Below, in pieces: positions 1-10,151 of a DNA stretch of 64,000 bases. The position numbers were made by a program, and so were the translations under genes. The stretch covers positions 248,001-312,000 of the forward strand of contig NZ_FPEI01000005.1 in assembly GCF_900117415.1 (NCBI RefSeq), read 5' to 3'. The notes under the pieces were generated by a model that was given only the letters and a program-made list of their open reading frames with translations, ran no database searches and was not told the origin of the DNA. The stretch comes from Hyphomicrobium sp. CS1BSMeth3. GTDB taxonomy: Bacteria; Pseudomonadota; Alphaproteobacteria; Rhizobiales; Hyphomicrobiaceae. Position 1 is the first letter of the stretch, and every line of letters starts with the position of its first letter.

Positions 1-2444
1 TATGTCCGCGGCGTCAGGCGCAGCACATGCTGAGGCGGCCCGGGCAGGAAGGGCGTCGGCGCGCCCTGCACCCATGCCTCATGTCCCGCGCGCCAGAAGG
101 GCGACAGCGGATGGCCGCTCTGGCCTGCAGGCATCTCGATGATGCCCTCTGCCTCATGCCCCGGCGCGACGGCCATGCGCTGCGAGGCGCCGAAAGCGGG
201 CCGCTGCACGCGCGGCATGTCGTCATCACCAGGGAGCGCCACATCGGGCATGCAGAGGTAGCGCTTCGCCACATCAGGCAAGGCGCGCGCGAGCGGATGA
301 CAGATCGACGAAGCGCGATTGACGTCGCCCCACGTGTGGAAGGTACCGTCTTTCCTCAAGTTCGCCGGATCGCGCGCGACATCACGGGCGGCAGCGGCGA
401 GGAGCTCATCCCACGATCCATGACCTGCGCTCAGCAGGTGTGCGGGCTTGATGGTGACGAGCGGCCAGAGCCAGCCTTCAGTCTGGCCGAGCCGAAGCTC
501 GCCGGCACCGTTGGCAACGGCCTGAGGGAATGCGCCGAGCAACATCGCAGTCGCGCGCCGCTCGACGGCTTCGCGATAACGCCGCGTCAGGAGATAGCTG
601 ACCGAGTCCGCAGATGCGCGCCCATCCCACTTCTGAGAGGCCACCTCGAGACGCGCGAGCAGCGGATCGCTGCCCGCACCCGCGAGCACCACGCGCAGGA
701 GCTTCCACCAGCGCTCGAGGTAGATTGCGCGATCGTCGAGCTCGATGCCGAGGATGTCGCGCTCGGTGAAGCGCTCCCGTGCCATGAGGCCGTCGCGGAT
801 CTGGCGGGCGCGGGCGCTGTTGTCCCGGCCGATATAGCCGACGCGCGCGTTCTCGGCTCCACTGATCACGCGGTTGTTTGCTGTCCAGAGCCGTCCTGTT
901 GCGGGGTCACGCACTTCGGGCGCGGTGGAGGTCGAGATCGACCACGGAGGGCATGCGCCCGCTGGAACGACGACGCGCTCGATGCCCGTGCGATTGCATG
1001 GCGCCTGCCAGTTCGGCAATGCGCCGAGGATGCGCCAGCCGATGCGGCCCGAGCTGTCTGCCACGACAAGGTTCTGCACAGGCGTGCCCGCACGGTCGGC
1101 AATGGCAAATGCATCGTCGAGGTTGCGCGCGTGCACGAACTCGGCGAGACCGCTGCTGACCGCACCTGAAACATGCGCAACCCAGCGCAGGGCAAGCAGG
1201 CTTCCGTCCGGCTCCCGCCGGAGGATGGGGCCCCACTCGGTCTCGCGAACGACGAGCTGCTCCGGCGCCGCGCCCGCAACCTCGATGATCTCGCGGTGCT
1301 CGGTAATGCCGCACTGAGCCGGCGTCCCCGTGCACGGCGGCATCTGCGCCCACTGCGAGATGTCGTTGTAGGCGTTGGTCAGCGCCCAGGCGACGTGGCC
1401 CGTGCTCCCTGCGATTACGCCGGGGATGCCTGGAACCGTAAATCCAGACACGTCGACGCGCCCGCCGGGCGCCAGCGGATCGGGGTAGATCAGTCGCGCG
1501 CGGAACCATATGCCCGGCGCGCGAAGTGCCAGATGCATGTCGCCGCCGACGATGGCGCGACCATCCTTCGTCAAGGCTCCCGCGACGGCGAGATTGTTGC
1601 TGCCGGGCGCACTTTCACTGCCGGGGACTGCGCCGGACCTCGGCTCGACCGGCAGGCGGCGCAAATCTATGACGTCTGGCCCGGGCAGCGAGGCATCGCC
1701 GAGACTTTCGCCGACGATCGGGGCATCCCAAGACGTGCCGCCATGATTGAGCATCGCGAAGAGGGGCGCCGGCAATGACCGGCTCAGGCGCCAGAGCGCC
1801 AGCCGCGCGAACGAATGATAGCCCTGCAGGTCGAAATAAAGGGCGTTGCCGGTGAGCACCGTATCCTCGGCCGTCCAGGCTGCTGGCCGCTGGCGCAAGA
1901 GGACATAGGGCCATGGCCTGACCGACAGCGCCGCAAGGCCAGCATTCGCGCCCGCCGAATACGCGTCCAGCAACGGCCGCCAACTGCCGAGCACCTTGGG
2001 GTCGAGAATGTGCTCCGCAACGCGGGCGCGTAAGCGATGCACGCGGCGCTCGCGGTCCATCGGCACCGTCGCGGGCCCGAGCAGTGCCGACAACTCCCCG
2101 GCAGCACTGCGCCGGGCGAGATCCATCTCGAAGAAACGCTCCTGGGCATGGACGAAGCCGAGCGCGCGCACCGCGTCGGCCTCGCTTCCGGCCTCGATGG
2201 TGACGACGCCGAGCGCGTCGCGCGAGATCGTCACCGGGCTCGAGAGCCCGGGGAGGGCCACCTCGCCCTCGAGCCGGGCAAGGCTGCCGCGGAGGCCCTG
2301 CCAAGCTGCCAGAGCGCCGATCAGCGCGAGGACCACCACGCCGAGCAGCGCGCGCAAGCTCCACCTGCGCCATGGCCTCGTGCGCGGGGGCCGAGCAGAC
2401 GCCTGATGGTCCGAAATAGGATTAGTCGCTTTGTCGGGTTGCAT
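1..2444 (-). CDS. Penicillin acylase (penicillin amidase) family protein, C-terminus cut by window edge
   Basis: Ntn-hydrolase of the penicillin/acyl-homoserine-lactone acylase family, which cleaves amide bonds of N-acylated substrates after self-processing into alpha and beta chains. The minus-strand frame is open from an ATG at 2444 to the window edge, about 814 codons. After a basic N-terminus there is one hydrophobic segment (about residues 30-50), a signal anchor expected for a periplasmic enzyme. The beta-chain start motif GSNN is present, with the nucleophile Ser at about residue 282. The end reads like the usual family C-terminus (GQSGHPLSPFWRAGHEAW...), so only a few codons should be missing. 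The start has no strong Shine-Dalgarno sequence. The natural substrate (beta-lactam, AHL or other amide) cannot be read from the sequence. Confidence 0.88.
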   Translation of the reverse strand, partial: MQPDKATNPISDHQASARPPRTRPWRRWSLRALLGVVVLALIGALAAWQGLRGSLARLEGEVALPGLSSPVTISRDALGVVTIEAGSEADAVRALGFVHAQERFFEMDLARRSAAGELSALLGPATVPMDRERRVHRLRARVAEHILDPKVLGSWRPLLDAYSAGANAGLAALSVRPWPYVLLRQRPAAWTAEDTVLTGNALYFDLQGYHSFARLALWRLSRSLPAPLFAMLNHGGTSWDAPIVGESLGDASLPGPDVIDLRRLPVEPRSGAVPGSESAPGSNNLAVAGALTKDGRAIVGGDMHLALRAPGIWFRARLIYPDPLAPGGRVDVSGFTVPGIPGVIAGSTGHVAWALTNAYNDISQWAQMPPCTGTPAQCGITEHREIIEVAGAAPEQLVVRETEWGPILRREPDGSLLALRWVAHVSGAVSSGLAEFVHARNLDDAFAIADRAGTPVQNLVVADSSGRIGWRILGALPNWQAPCNRTGIERVVVPAGACPPWSISTSTAPEVRDPATGRLWTANNRVISGAENARVGYIGRDNSARARQIRDGLMARERFTERDILGIELDDRAIYLERWWKLLRVVLAGAGSDPLLARLEVASQKWDGRASADSVSYLLTRRYREAVERRATAMLLGAFPQAVANGAGELRLGQTEGWLWPLVTIKPAHLLSAGHGSWDELLAAAARDVARDPANLRKDGTFHTWGDVNRASSICHPLARALPDVAKRYLCMPDVALPGDDDMPRVQRPAFGASQRMAVAPGHEAEGIIEMPAGQSGHPLSPFWRAGHEAWVQGAPTPFLPGPPQHVLRLTPRT

Positions 2445-2606
2445 GTGGGCCTGGCAGAGGGAGCCGCGTCGCCTCGCATGATGTGCGCTCGATTGAGCCG
2501 GATGTCACGGGGGCTGGCGTCGACCAGTGCCCCACCCGGGCATCGAGCTTTCCTTAGCCCAAGCCAAACCCGACTTTTTTGACATCGCGCTCACGCACAT
2601 GTGAAG

Positions 2607-2636
2607 AATTCAATCAATTGAATTATTCAATCGAAT
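2607..2636. promoter_or_regulatory. Palindromic operator candidate of the TetR regulator
   Basis: A perfect inverted repeat, AATTCAAT-CA-ATTGAATT (2607-2624), is followed directly by a related half-palindromic copy, ATTCAATCGAAT (2625-2636). The second copy overlaps the first possible start codon of the regulator. TetR proteins commonly repress their own operon through such sites, so this is the likely autoregulatory operator of the efflux operon. Function is inferred from position and symmetry. Confidence 0.55.
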
Positions 2637-3360
2637 GAACCATACTGGGTATATGAAACAGCCGAAGAAGACCACACCCGACGCCGCTGAAGCCGCGGGT
2701 GACCGCGGTGACGTGACACGGCAAAAGCTGCTGAACGCGGCCATCGACGTATTCGGCCACTACGGCTTCGACGGCACGACCACACGCGCGCTCGCCTCGG
2801 CTGCCGGCGTCAACTTGCAAGCCATCCCGTATTACTTCGGCGGCAAGGAGGGCCTCTATCTCGCCGCAGCGGACCATCTCGCGACGATGATCTCGAGCCA
2901 CGTGAGCGGGCGCCGCCAGCAGGTCCAGGCCCGGCTCGCGGAGATCCAGAGCGAGGGCCGCGCCGTCACGCGCGACGAGGCGCGGGAACTTTTGACCAGT
3001 CTGCTGCACACGCTCGCCGAGGTGATGGTGAGCGAGAAGTCGCGTGCCTGGGCTCGCTTCCTTATCCGCGAGCAGATGGAGCCGACCGAGGCCTTCGCGC
3101 GTGTCTACGAGAGCGTCATGCGACCGATGATCGAGGCCATACGCCGGCTCGTCGGCATTCTTCTCGATGATGAGCCGACCTCGGAGCACGTACGGCTCAG
3201 GGCGATTTCGCTCATCGGCAGCGTGATGGTCTTCCGGGTCGCCAATGCGGCCGCGCTGCGCCAGCTCGAGTGGTCCGAGATCGGCCCGCGCGAGTTCAAT
3301 GCCATTTGCGCACTCATTACCGAGATCGTGCACGCGCTCGATCGTAGAGGCCAAAAATGA
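2635..3360 (+). CDS. TetR/AcrR-family regulator, CecR-like
   Basis: One-component repressor with an N-terminal TetR HTH (about residues 27-75: [18 protein letters not shown]...[12 protein letters not shown], then the [12 protein letters not shown] recognition helix) and a C-terminal ligand domain of the CecR (DUF1956) type. In E. coli, CecR sits beside and controls the ybhGFSR exporter genes. The same four genes follow here with overlapping ends, which supports the assignment. The 241-residue form starts inside the operator repeat. An ATG at 2653 (codon 7) with a GGG just upstream is an equally good start. The stop overlaps the next gene by 4 bp. The inducer is unknown. Confidence 0.85.
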   Translation: MNHTGYMKQPKKTTPDAAEAAGDRGDVTRQKLLNAAIDVFGHYGFDGTTTRALASAAGVNLQAIPYYFGGKEGLYLAAADHLATMISSHVSGRRQQVQARLAEIQSEGRAVTRDEARELLTSLLHTLAEVMVSEKSRAWARFLIREQMEPTEAFARVYESVMRPMIEAIRRLVGILLDDEPTSEHVRLRAISLIGSVMVFRVANAAALRQLEWSEIGPREFNAICALITEIVHALDRRGQK

Positions 3361-4373
3361 AGCACAAGGCCCTCCCCCTGATTGCTCTCGCGCTCGCAGC
3401 AGGCGCCGCTGCCTTTTGGTGGACCGATCCGCTGGGCTGGCGCAGCGGCGATGGCGGGACGCAACTCACGCTCTACGGCAATGTCGACATCCGGCAGGTG
3501 CAGCTCGGCTTCCGCGTGAGTGGTCGCCTGATCGAGGCTCTCGTCGACGAAGGAGACAAGGTCAAGGCCGGACAAAAACTCGCGAGCCTCGATACTCAGC
3601 CCTATCAGGACCAGATCGCCATCGCCCAGGCGCAGGTTGCCTCCGCGCGCGCCACCCTCGACAAGCTCGTGACCGGGCCGCGCCAGGCGGAGATCGACCA
3701 GGCGCGCGCCAACCACGCCGAGCGCGTTGCCGACCAGCAGAATGCCGAGCTCGCATTCGAGCGCACTGCACGCCTGAGACCCGGCGGCGCGGTGTCGGAA
3801 GCGGCACTCGATCAGGCCAAGGCAGCGCGCGACATGGCCGTGGCGCGGACGCAATCGGCCCAGGAGGCGCTGCGCCTGCTCGAGGAGGGCACGCGGCCCG
3901 AGGATATTGCGGCGGCACGTGCAAATCTCCAGGCGAGTGAATCCAGTCTCGCATCCGCCCAGACCTCCTTGAAGGATGCAACGCTTGTCGCGCCTGCAGA
4001 TGGTGTGATCCTCTCGCGCGTCCGCGAGCCCGGCGCGATCGTTTCTCCGAGCGACATCGTCTACGTGCTCTCGCTGGCGAATCCGGTCTGGGTCCGCGCC
4101 TACATCGCCGAACCCAATCTCGGTCGCATTCATACCGGCATGAGGGTGCAGGTCTTCACCGACAGCGCGCCCGACAAGCCTTACAACGGCACCATCGGCT
4201 TCATCTCCCCCGTCGCGGAGTTCACGCCGAAGTCCGTCGAGACGCCCGAGCTGCGCACGGACCTCGTGTATCGCCTGCGCATCGTGATCGATCAGGGGAG
4301 CAACGGCCTGCGCCAGGGCATGCCAGTCACCGTGCGGATCCCCCTCGGCAAGGACGACGCAGGTGGATCATGA
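3357..4373 (+). CDS. HlyD-family periplasmic adaptor (YbhG-like)
   Basis: Membrane-fusion/adaptor subunit linking an inner-membrane ABC exporter to the outer membrane. It has one N-terminal membrane anchor (about residues 5-22), a biotinyl-lipoyl-like segment ([24 protein letters not shown]), a long alpha-hairpin with Ala/Gln/Arg-rich coiled coil (about 80-200), the second lipoyl half ([20 protein letters not shown]) and a beta-barrel region. Its 338 residues match YbhG/HlyD adaptors. It overlaps both neighbours by 4 bp (ATGA type), so it is translationally coupled between the TetR regulator and the ATPase. Confidence 0.92.
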   Translation: MKHKALPLIALALAAGAAAFWWTDPLGWRSGDGGTQLTLYGNVDIRQVQLGFRVSGRLIEALVDEGDKVKAGQKLASLDTQPYQDQIAIAQAQVASARATLDKLVTGPRQAEIDQARANHAERVADQQNAELAFERTARLRPGGAVSEAALDQAKAARDMAVARTQSAQEALRLLEEGTRPEDIAAARANLQASESSLASAQTSLKDATLVAPADGVILSRVREPGAIVSPSDIVYVLSLANPVWVRAYIAEPNLGRIHTGMRVQVFTDSAPDKPYNGTIGFISPVAEFTPKSVETPELRTDLVYRLRIVIDQGSNGLRQGMPVTVRIPLGKDDAGGS

Positions 4374-6127
4374 CGAGCGCGGCGACAAGCACCGAGCCGA
4401 GACCGGACGTCATCCAGCTCGATGGCGTGACCAAGAAATTCGGAAGCGCACCGCCAGCCCTTGATGGTGTCACGGCTTCCATTCGCGGCGGCGAGATCAC
4501 GGGGCTCGTGGGACCGGACGGCGCGGGCAAGACCACGCTCATCCGCCTGATGACCGGCCTCATGCTGCCCGATGCGGGGACCATCGATGTGCTCGGCCAT
4601 GACACGCGCACGGATGCGGCGCGCATCCAGGCCGAGATCGGCTACATGCCGCAGCGCTTTGGCCTCTACGAGGATCTTTCCGTCCAGGAAAACCTCGATC
4701 TCTACGCCGATCTGCGCGGGCTCGAGAAAGCCGATCGCCCCGCTGTCTTCGACGAGCTGCTGACCTTCACGGATCTCAAGCGCTTCACGGCGCGGCTTGC
4801 CGGCAAGCTTTCCGGCGGCATGAAACAGAAGCTGGGCCTTGCCTGCGCGCTGCTCAAGAAGCCGCGCCTGTTGCTGCTCGACGAGCCGGGCGTCGGCGTG
4901 GATCCGATCTCGCGCCGCGATCTCTGGAAGATGGTCGAGGCGCTGATGGCCGAAGGCATCGGCGTACTCTGGGCAACGGCTTATCTCGACGAGGCCGAGG
5001 CCTGCGATCGCGTGCTGCTGCTTAATCAAGGCAAGCTCCTGTATGCCGGGCTTCCTTCCGGTCTCACCGAGCGCGTTGCCGGGCGCGTGTTCAAGCTCAC
5101 GGGCATTGCCGGTCGCCGCCGCACCCTCCTTGCACACACGCTGGATGAGAAAGGCGTCGTCGATGGTGTGATCCAGGGCGAAGCCATCCGGCTTGTCCTG
5201 AAAGAAGGGAGCGATCCAGCCGCACTTCTCCCGGGAGATGCCGGTGCTGACGCCCGCGTCGTGCCGACGGCGCCGCGTTTCGAGGATGCCTTTGTCGACA
5301 TGCTCGGCGGCGGCCCCGGTGGCCGCTCGAAGCTTGCCGAGACGACGCAGGCGCGCCCGGCCGGCGACGGGCGCCCGGTCATCGAGGCGCGCGGCCTGAC
5401 GAAGACATTCGGCGATTTCACGGCTGCCGCCGACATCACCTTCGACGTGCCACGCGGCGAGATCTTCGGCCTCCTCGGGCCGAACGGCGCCGGCAAATCC
5501 ACGACCTTCAAAATGCTCTGCGGCCTCCTGAAGCCTACGCTCGGCGAGGGGCGCGTCGCCGGCTTCGACTTGAGGCGCGACGGGGCGGAGGCCCGCAATC
5601 GCCTCGGCTACATGGCGCAGAAGTTCTCGCTCTATGGAGACCTGAGCGTCACGCAGAACCTCGCGTTCTTTGCCGGCGCCTACGGCCTCGCCGGTGCGCG
5701 CAAGCGCGAGCGCATTGCCCTCATGACCGAGATTTTCGACCTCGGCCCGCACGCGAGCCTCAATTCCAAGGATCTGCCCCTTGGCCTCAAGCAGCGCCTT
5801 GCACTTGCTTGTGCCGTGATGCACGAGCCCGAGGCTCTGTTTCTCGATGAGCCGACCTCCGGCGTCGATCCGATCACGCGGCGCGAGTTCTGGGCCCACA
5901 TCAATGGCCTCGTCGAAAAGGGCGTAACCGTTCTCGTCACGACGCATTTCATGGAGGAAGCCGAATACTGCGACCGCATCTCGCTCATCGATCGCGGCCG
6001 CTCGATCGCACTCGGACCGCCCGACGCGCTCAAGGCGCGCGTCGCCACGCCCGAGAACCCCGATCCGACCATGGAGGATGCCTTCGTCGCGCTCGTGCAG
6101 AGCTCCAACGAGAGGGCTGCAGCATGA
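4370..6127 (+). CDS. ABC exporter ATPase with two nucleotide-binding domains (YbhF-like)
   Basis: Tandem ABC ATPase that powers the exporter. NBD1 has Walker [10 protein letters not shown] (residues 48-56), signature LSGGMKQK and Walker B LLLLDEP. NBD2 has GPNGAGKST, a degenerate signature LPLGLKQR and [14 protein letters not shown]1 carries Asp in place of the usual Asn in its Walker A. The two domains are joined by a linker with a DUF4162-like region. The length of 585 is typical for YbhF. It overlaps the adaptor upstream and the first permease downstream by 4 bp each. The YbhFSR group has been linked to drug and cation efflux; the substrate here is not deducible. Confidence 0.93.
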   Translation: MTSAATSTEPRPDVIQLDGVTKKFGSAPPALDGVTASIRGGEITGLVGPDGAGKTTLIRLMTGLMLPDAGTIDVLGHDTRTDAARIQAEIGYMPQRFGLYEDLSVQENLDLYADLRGLEKADRPAVFDELLTFTDLKRFTARLAGKLSGGMKQKLGLACALLKKPRLLLLDEPGVGVDPISRRDLWKMVEALMAEGIGVLWATAYLDEAEACDRVLLLNQGKLLYAGLPSGLTERVAGRVFKLTGIAGRRRTLLAHTLDEKGVVDGVIQGEAIRLVLKEGSDPAALLPGDAGADARVVPTAPRFEDAFVDMLGGGPGGRSKLAETTQARPAGDGRPVIEARGLTKTFGDFTAAADITFDVPRGEIFGLLGPNGAGKSTTFKMLCGLLKPTLGEGRVAGFDLRRDGAEARNRLGYMAQKFSLYGDLSVTQNLAFFAGAYGLAGARKRERIALMTEIFDLGPHASLNSKDLPLGLKQRLALACAVMHEPEALFLDEPTSGVDPITRREFWAHINGLVEKGVTVLVTTHFMEEAEYCDRISLIDRGRSIALGPPDALKARVATPENPDPTMEDAFVALVQSSNERAAA

Positions 6128-7278
6128 CGGCTTCCGCGTCGAGTACCGCAACTGAAAGCCGTCGCGCATCGGCCCGGCGGCTCGTGGCGCTCATACGCAA
6201 GGAGAGCCTCCAGATCATACGCGATCCGAGCAGCATCCTGATCGCCTTCGTACTGCCGGCCGTGCTGCTCTTCCTGTTCGGCTATGGCGTTTCGCTCGAC
6301 ACAGTGCGGACGCGCGTCGGCCTCGTCATCGAGACGCAGACGCCTCTGACGCAGGATCTCGCCGCCAGCTTCCAGGCCTCGCGCTACTTCGATGTAGCCA
6401 TCGCCCGCGATCGCCGCGCTTTCGAGGAGGATCTCGTTCTCGGCCGTGTCCGCGGCATCATCATCGTCCCCGCGACTTTCACGACCGATTTCGCCGGTCA
6501 AAAGAACCCGACCATACAAGTGATCGTCGACGGATCGGATACGAACACGGCGAACTTCGTGCAGAACTACGCCCAGGCCACTGTCGCGAACTGGGCGGCT
6601 ATGCGAAGCGCCGAGACCGCGGCGCGACCGCCACCGATCAATGCCGAATACCGCTTCTGGTTCAATCCGGAGCTGAAGAGCCGCAACTTCCTCGTGCCTG
6701 GCTCCGTCGCGATCGTGATGACGCTCGTCGGCACGCTGCTCACGTCGCTCGTCGTCGCGCGCGAGTGGGAGCGCGGCACCATGGAAGCCATCATGGCGAC
6801 GCCGGTATCCGCCGCCGAGCTGCTCGCCGGCAAGATCGTGCCCTACTTCCTGCTCGGCCTGACATCGATGACGCTGTGCGTGATCATTGCGATCCTGCTG
6901 TTCGGCGTCCCGTTCCGCGGCTCACTGCTCGCGCTCTATGCGCTGAGCGCAGCCTTCCTCGTGCCCGCACTCGGCCAAGGGATGCTCATCTCGGCGGCGA
7001 CCAAGAACCAGTTCCTGGCTTCGCAGGTGGCGCTGATGTCGGGTTTCCTGCCGGCCTTTCTGCTCTCAGGCTTCCTGTTCGAGATCAGCTCCATGCCGAC
7101 CGTGATCCAGTGGATCACCTTGGCCGTCCCGGCGCGCTACCTCATCCAGAGCCTCCAGACGGTGTTCCTCGCCGGCGACATCTGGCCGATGTTCCTGAGA
7201 GACATCGCGATCATGCTCCTCATCGGCGCGATCTTTTTCCTGCTCGCGGCGCGGAGCACCAGGAAGAGGATCGCGTGA
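6124..7278 (+). CDS. ABC-2 type permease (YbhS-like)
   Basis: Integral inner-membrane subunit of the exporter. Its layout is that of the ABC-2 family: a cytoplasmic N-terminal amphipathic stretch (LVALIRKESLQIIRDPSS), TM1 at about 38-58, a large periplasmic domain (about 60-190), then five TM helices in the C-terminal half. The conserved cytoplasmic motif after TM2 (AREWERGTMEAIMATPVS) is present. It lies between the ATPase (4-bp overlap) and the second permease (1-bp gap), and the two permeases probably form a heterodimer. Confidence 0.92.
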   Translation: MTASASSTATESRRASARRLVALIRKESLQIIRDPSSILIAFVLPAVLLFLFGYGVSLDTVRTRVGLVIETQTPLTQDLAASFQASRYFDVAIARDRRAFEEDLVLGRVRGIIIVPATFTTDFAGQKNPTIQVIVDGSDTNTANFVQNYAQATVANWAAMRSAETAARPPPINAEYRFWFNPELKSRNFLVPGSVAIVMTLVGTLLTSLVVAREWERGTMEAIMATPVSAAELLAGKIVPYFLLGLTSMTLCVIIAILLFGVPFRGSLLALYALSAAFLVPALGQGMLISAATKNQFLASQVALMSGFLPAFLLSGFLFEISSMPTVIQWITLAVPARYLIQSLQTVFLAGDIWPMFLRDIAIMLLIGAIFFLLAARSTRKRIA

Positions 7279-7279
7279 C

Positions 7280-8392
7280 ATGTGGTGGACCCGCCTCAAA
7301 GCGCTGATCATCAAGGAGCTCCTGGCCGTCTTGCGAGATCCGAAGGGCCGCATGGTGCTCATCGGTCCGCCGATCCTCCAGCTCCTGGTGTTCTCCTATG
7401 CAGCAACCCTCGAGGTCCGCAATGTCGACGTGATGGTGCTGAACCGTGACGCGGGCCGCTGGGGCTACGAGCTGATCCAGCGGATCGGCGGCGCGCCCAC
7501 CTTCCGCAAGATCGAGTACACGCAATCGGTGGAGGCCTTGCACGACGCCATCAACCGTCAGCGCGTCATCGCTGCGCTTCACATCGGGCCCACTTTCTCG
7601 CGCGACATCGAGGCGGGACAGCCGGCGAACGTGCAGATCATCCTCGACGGCCGCCGCTCGAATGCGTCGCAGATCGTCGGCGGCTATCTCACCCAGATCA
7701 TCGCGAGCCTGGCAGCCGAGACCCCCGCTGGTCGCCAGGCCGCTCCTGCTGGCGTCAGCGTGGTGGCGCGGAACTGGTTCAACCCGAACCTCATCTATCA
7801 GTGGTTCATGGTGCCCAATCTCGTCGCCAGCATCGCGCTGCTGATCGGGCTGGTCGTGACGGCACTTTCGGTCGCCCGCGAGCGCGAGCTCGGCACGTTC
7901 GACCAGCTCATGGTGTCACCGCTCCGCACGCACGAGATCCTCATCGGCAAGCTCACGGCGCCCATGCTGATCGGGCTCTTTCACATCACGATCTACATTC
8001 TGGCGGCGGTGTTCTTCTTCAAAGTACCGCTGCGCGGCTCGCTCGTTCTGCTCTACGGCAGCGCGATCTTCTACCTCGCGTCCGTGGTCGGCCTCGGCCT
8101 CTTCATCTCATCGCTTTCGAAGACCCAGCAGCAGGCCATTCTCGGCGCCTTCCTGTTCGTGGTGCCGGCGACCCTGCTCTCCGGCTTCGCGACGCCCATC
8201 GAGAACATGCCCGACTGGCTTCAGCCCGTGACGCTCATAAATCCGCTGCGGTATTTTCTGGTCATCGTGAAGGGCGTCTTCCTCAAGGACATCCCCTTGA
8301 GCGAAGTTGCGCGCAACACTCTGCCGCTGGCGCTCATCGCCCTCGTCACGCTGAGCGCGGCCGCGTGGCTCTTCCGCCGACGGCTCGAATAG
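7280..8392 (+). CDS. ABC-2 type permease (YbhR-like)
   Basis: Second membrane subunit of the exporter and last gene of the five-gene operon. It has the same architecture as the preceding gene: N-terminal LIIKELLAVLRDPKGR, TM1, a periplasmic domain, then a five-helix bundle with the ABC-2 motif ARERELGTFDQLMVSPLR. The length of 370 is normal. It starts one base after the previous stop and ends 20 bp from the convergent HTH gene at 8413. No obvious rho-independent terminator lies in that gap. Confidence 0.92.
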   Translation: MWWTRLKALIIKELLAVLRDPKGRMVLIGPPILQLLVFSYAATLEVRNVDVMVLNRDAGRWGYELIQRIGGAPTFRKIEYTQSVEALHDAINRQRVIAALHIGPTFSRDIEAGQPANVQIILDGRRSNASQIVGGYLTQIIASLAAETPAGRQAAPAGVSVVARNWFNPNLIYQWFMVPNLVASIALLIGLVVTALSVARERELGTFDQLMVSPLRTHEILIGKLTAPMLIGLFHITIYILAAVFFFKVPLRGSLVLLYGSAIFYLASVVGLGLFISSLSKTQQQAILGAFLFVVPATLLSGFATPIENMPDWLQPVTLINPLRYFLVIVKGVFLKDIPLSEVARNTLPLALIALVTLSAAAWLFRRRLE

Positions 8393-8412
8393 GCGCGATG
8401 GCCGCCGCGAGA

Positions 8413-8712
8413 TCAGACGTCGTCCTCGCCCGCCTGACCGCCCTCGCCCTCCCACCGGTTGAGAGCGCGGACCTCGCGCCGGTTGAACTTGAGCCGCACG
8501 CCGACGCCACCGCCATTCTCGGGAATGAACACGGCGCCGCCCTGCTCGAGCGAGGCCTGGAGCTTGGCCATGACGTCGGCGGATGGAATCTCGCGGCCCG
8601 TCTCGAAATCGGCGAGCGTCTCGATACTGACGCCGCTCTCTTCGGCCGCCTCCTCACGCGACCATTGGATCAGCGCTCGGGCAGCACGGCACTGCGGGCC
8701 TGTAATCGGCAT
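8413..8712 (-). CDS. Small XRE-like helix-turn-helix regulator
   Basis: A 99-residue cytoplasmic protein dominated by a Cro/CI-type HTH (CRAARALIQWSREEAAEESGVSIETLADFETGREIPSADV, described by its ends), followed by a beta hairpin-like tail (GAVFIPENGGGVGVRLK) and an acidic C-terminus. Such one-domain regulators of about 70-100 residues, with the tail ending in VRL(K), are frequent in Hyphomicrobiales. Its targets are not known. It is convergent with the exporter operon and has a purine-rich upstream stretch (CGGAGAG) as ribosome binding site. Confidence 0.85.
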   Translation of the reverse strand: MPITGPQCRAARALIQWSREEAAEESGVSIETLADFETGREIPSADVMAKLQASLEQGGAVFIPENGGGVGVRLKFNRREVRALNRWEGEGGQAGEDDV

Positions 8713-8789
8713 GGCTCAGCTCTCCGCGTCTCGGAAATATTCGGCCGAGCATAACCCGAAGCGCCATAGGGCGCGATTCACGAGGGCGC

Positions 8790-8954
8790 TCATTCCGGAA
8801 ACGGGAATACGAACAAATAGAGCGCCGTGAGCACGACTACTGCGAGCGCACACGAAATCAGCAGAACGCGCAGGTTCATTCTGCGCCGGTCACCCTGGCG
8901 GGCTTCTACAGTCGTCTTGGTTTCATGTTCTTCCAAGGTTTCTGGATTTGCCAT
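8790..8954 (-). CDS. Small single-pass membrane protein (54 aa)
   Basis: Starts with MANPETLEEHE, continues with a charged linker rich in Arg, then one hydrophobic helix (LRVLLISCALAVVVLTALYL) and ends FVFPFPE. A very strong Shine-Dalgarno AGGAGG (8960-8965 on the minus strand) sits five bases before the ATG, which is the best evidence that it is translated. No family is recognised. The topology is probably N-in, with the short C-terminus outside. It lies upstream of, and co-directional with, the small HTH gene at 8413. Confidence 0.6.
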   Translation of the reverse strand: MANPETLEEHETKTTVEARQGDRRRMNLRVLLISCALAVVVLTALYLFVFPFPE

Positions 8955-9179
8955 GATGGCCTCCTGACTTTAGGGACCAACGCCGGCGCCCCCGGCAGGT
9001 TCCGGCATGGTTGCAGAAGGCAATCGGCAGGCCACTCATGCGGGCAGGGAGGTTGACGGAGGCGGCCGTTCGCTCGATGTTGCACCTGCGAACATCAACC
9101 CTCCGCTCGGCCTGCGCCCCGCCTCACCTGGCAGTGCGAAGCGAGCTCGACGAAGCCCCATTGAGAGACAGCGGGACCC

Positions 9180-10112
9180 ATGGACAGCACGCAGTACACT
9201 GCCTTGCAGGGCCCTGGACCGACGTCGCGCGTGTTCTTCTCGCAACGCCTGCGGCTTCACTACGTCGATTGGGGCAACAGCTCCGCGCCGCCGCTCATCC
9301 TGCTGCACGGCGGACGCGATCATTGCCGCAACTGGGACTGGGTGGCGGAGCGGCTGCGTCAGCGCTGGCACGTCATCGCGCCGGACCTGCGCGGACATGG
9401 CGACAGCGAGTGGTCGCGCACCGGCACCTACAGCATGATCGGCTACATCTACGATCTTGCCCAGCTCATTCACCAGCTCAAGCTCGCGCCGGTGACGATC
9501 GTCGCGCATTCACTCGGCGGCAACATCGCGATCCGTTACTCCGGCATTCATCCCGAGAACGTCGCCCGCCTTGTCGCCATCGAGGGCCTCGGGCCTTCGC
9601 CGAAGAAACACGCCGAGCGCTACGGCAAGCCGATCGAGGAGCGCATGGCCACCTGGATCGAGGACCAGCGCAAGCTCGCCGGCCGTCTCCCGCGCCGCTA
9701 TCCGACCATCGAGGACGCTTACGCGCGTATGCACGAGGAGAACAAGCACCTCTCGCCCGAGCAGGCGCGCCACTTGACCGTGCACGGCGTCAATCAGAAT
9801 GAGGACGGCACGTATAGCTGGAAGTTCGACAACTACGTGCGCTCCTGGCCGCCCGATGACCTCGATATGGCCGATCTCGAGCGGCTCTGGTCGCGCATCA
9901 CCTGCCCGACCATGCTCGTGTACGGCAAGGAGAGCTGGGCTTCCGACCCGCGTGAGGATGGCCGCATTCAGCACTTCAAGAACGCGACCGTCGCCCGCTT
10001 CGAACGCGCCGGGCACTGGGTGCACCACGACCGGCTCAATGATTTCATGGCTCTTGTCGAGCCGTTCATCGCGGGCAAACCCACACCGCAAAGCATCGCG
10101 GGCGTGGCCTGA
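9180..10112 (+). CDS. Alpha/beta hydrolase
   Basis: Serine hydrolase of the alpha/beta fold. It shows the oxyanion-hole motif LLHGG (about residues 41-45), DLRGHGDS, the nucleophile elbow AHSLGG with Ser at residue 111, and the catalytic His in the late motif AGHWVHHDR. The acid residue is probably in the loop around GKESWASDPRED. The length (310) fits the esterase / epoxide hydrolase / haloalkane dehalogenase group, but the specific reaction cannot be told. A second hydrolase follows 39 bp downstream on the same strand, suggesting a shared transcript. Confidence 0.88.
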   Translation: MDSTQYTALQGPGPTSRVFFSQRLRLHYVDWGNSSAPPLILLHGGRDHCRNWDWVAERLRQRWHVIAPDLRGHGDSEWSRTGTYSMIGYIYDLAQLIHQLKLAPVTIVAHSLGGNIAIRYSGIHPENVARLVAIEGLGPSPKKHAERYGKPIEERMATWIEDQRKLAGRLPRRYPTIEDAYARMHEENKHLSPEQARHLTVHGVNQNEDGTYSWKFDNYVRSWPPDDLDMADLERLWSRITCPTMLVYGKESWASDPREDGRIQHFKNATVARFERAGHWVHHDRLNDFMALVEPFIAGKPTPQSIAGVA

Positions 10113-10151
10113 GCACGCTGCACGAACCAACCAAGCGTCTACCGGAGACCC

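Noticed and set aside
27-1778. Long plus-strand open frames at the window start
   Set aside because: They lie opposite the penicillin acylase gene, whose minus-strand frame has clear family motifs throughout.
4292-6169. A 625-codon minus-strand open frame
   Set aside because: Shadow of the two-domain ABC ATPase on the plus strand; its sequence has no domain features.
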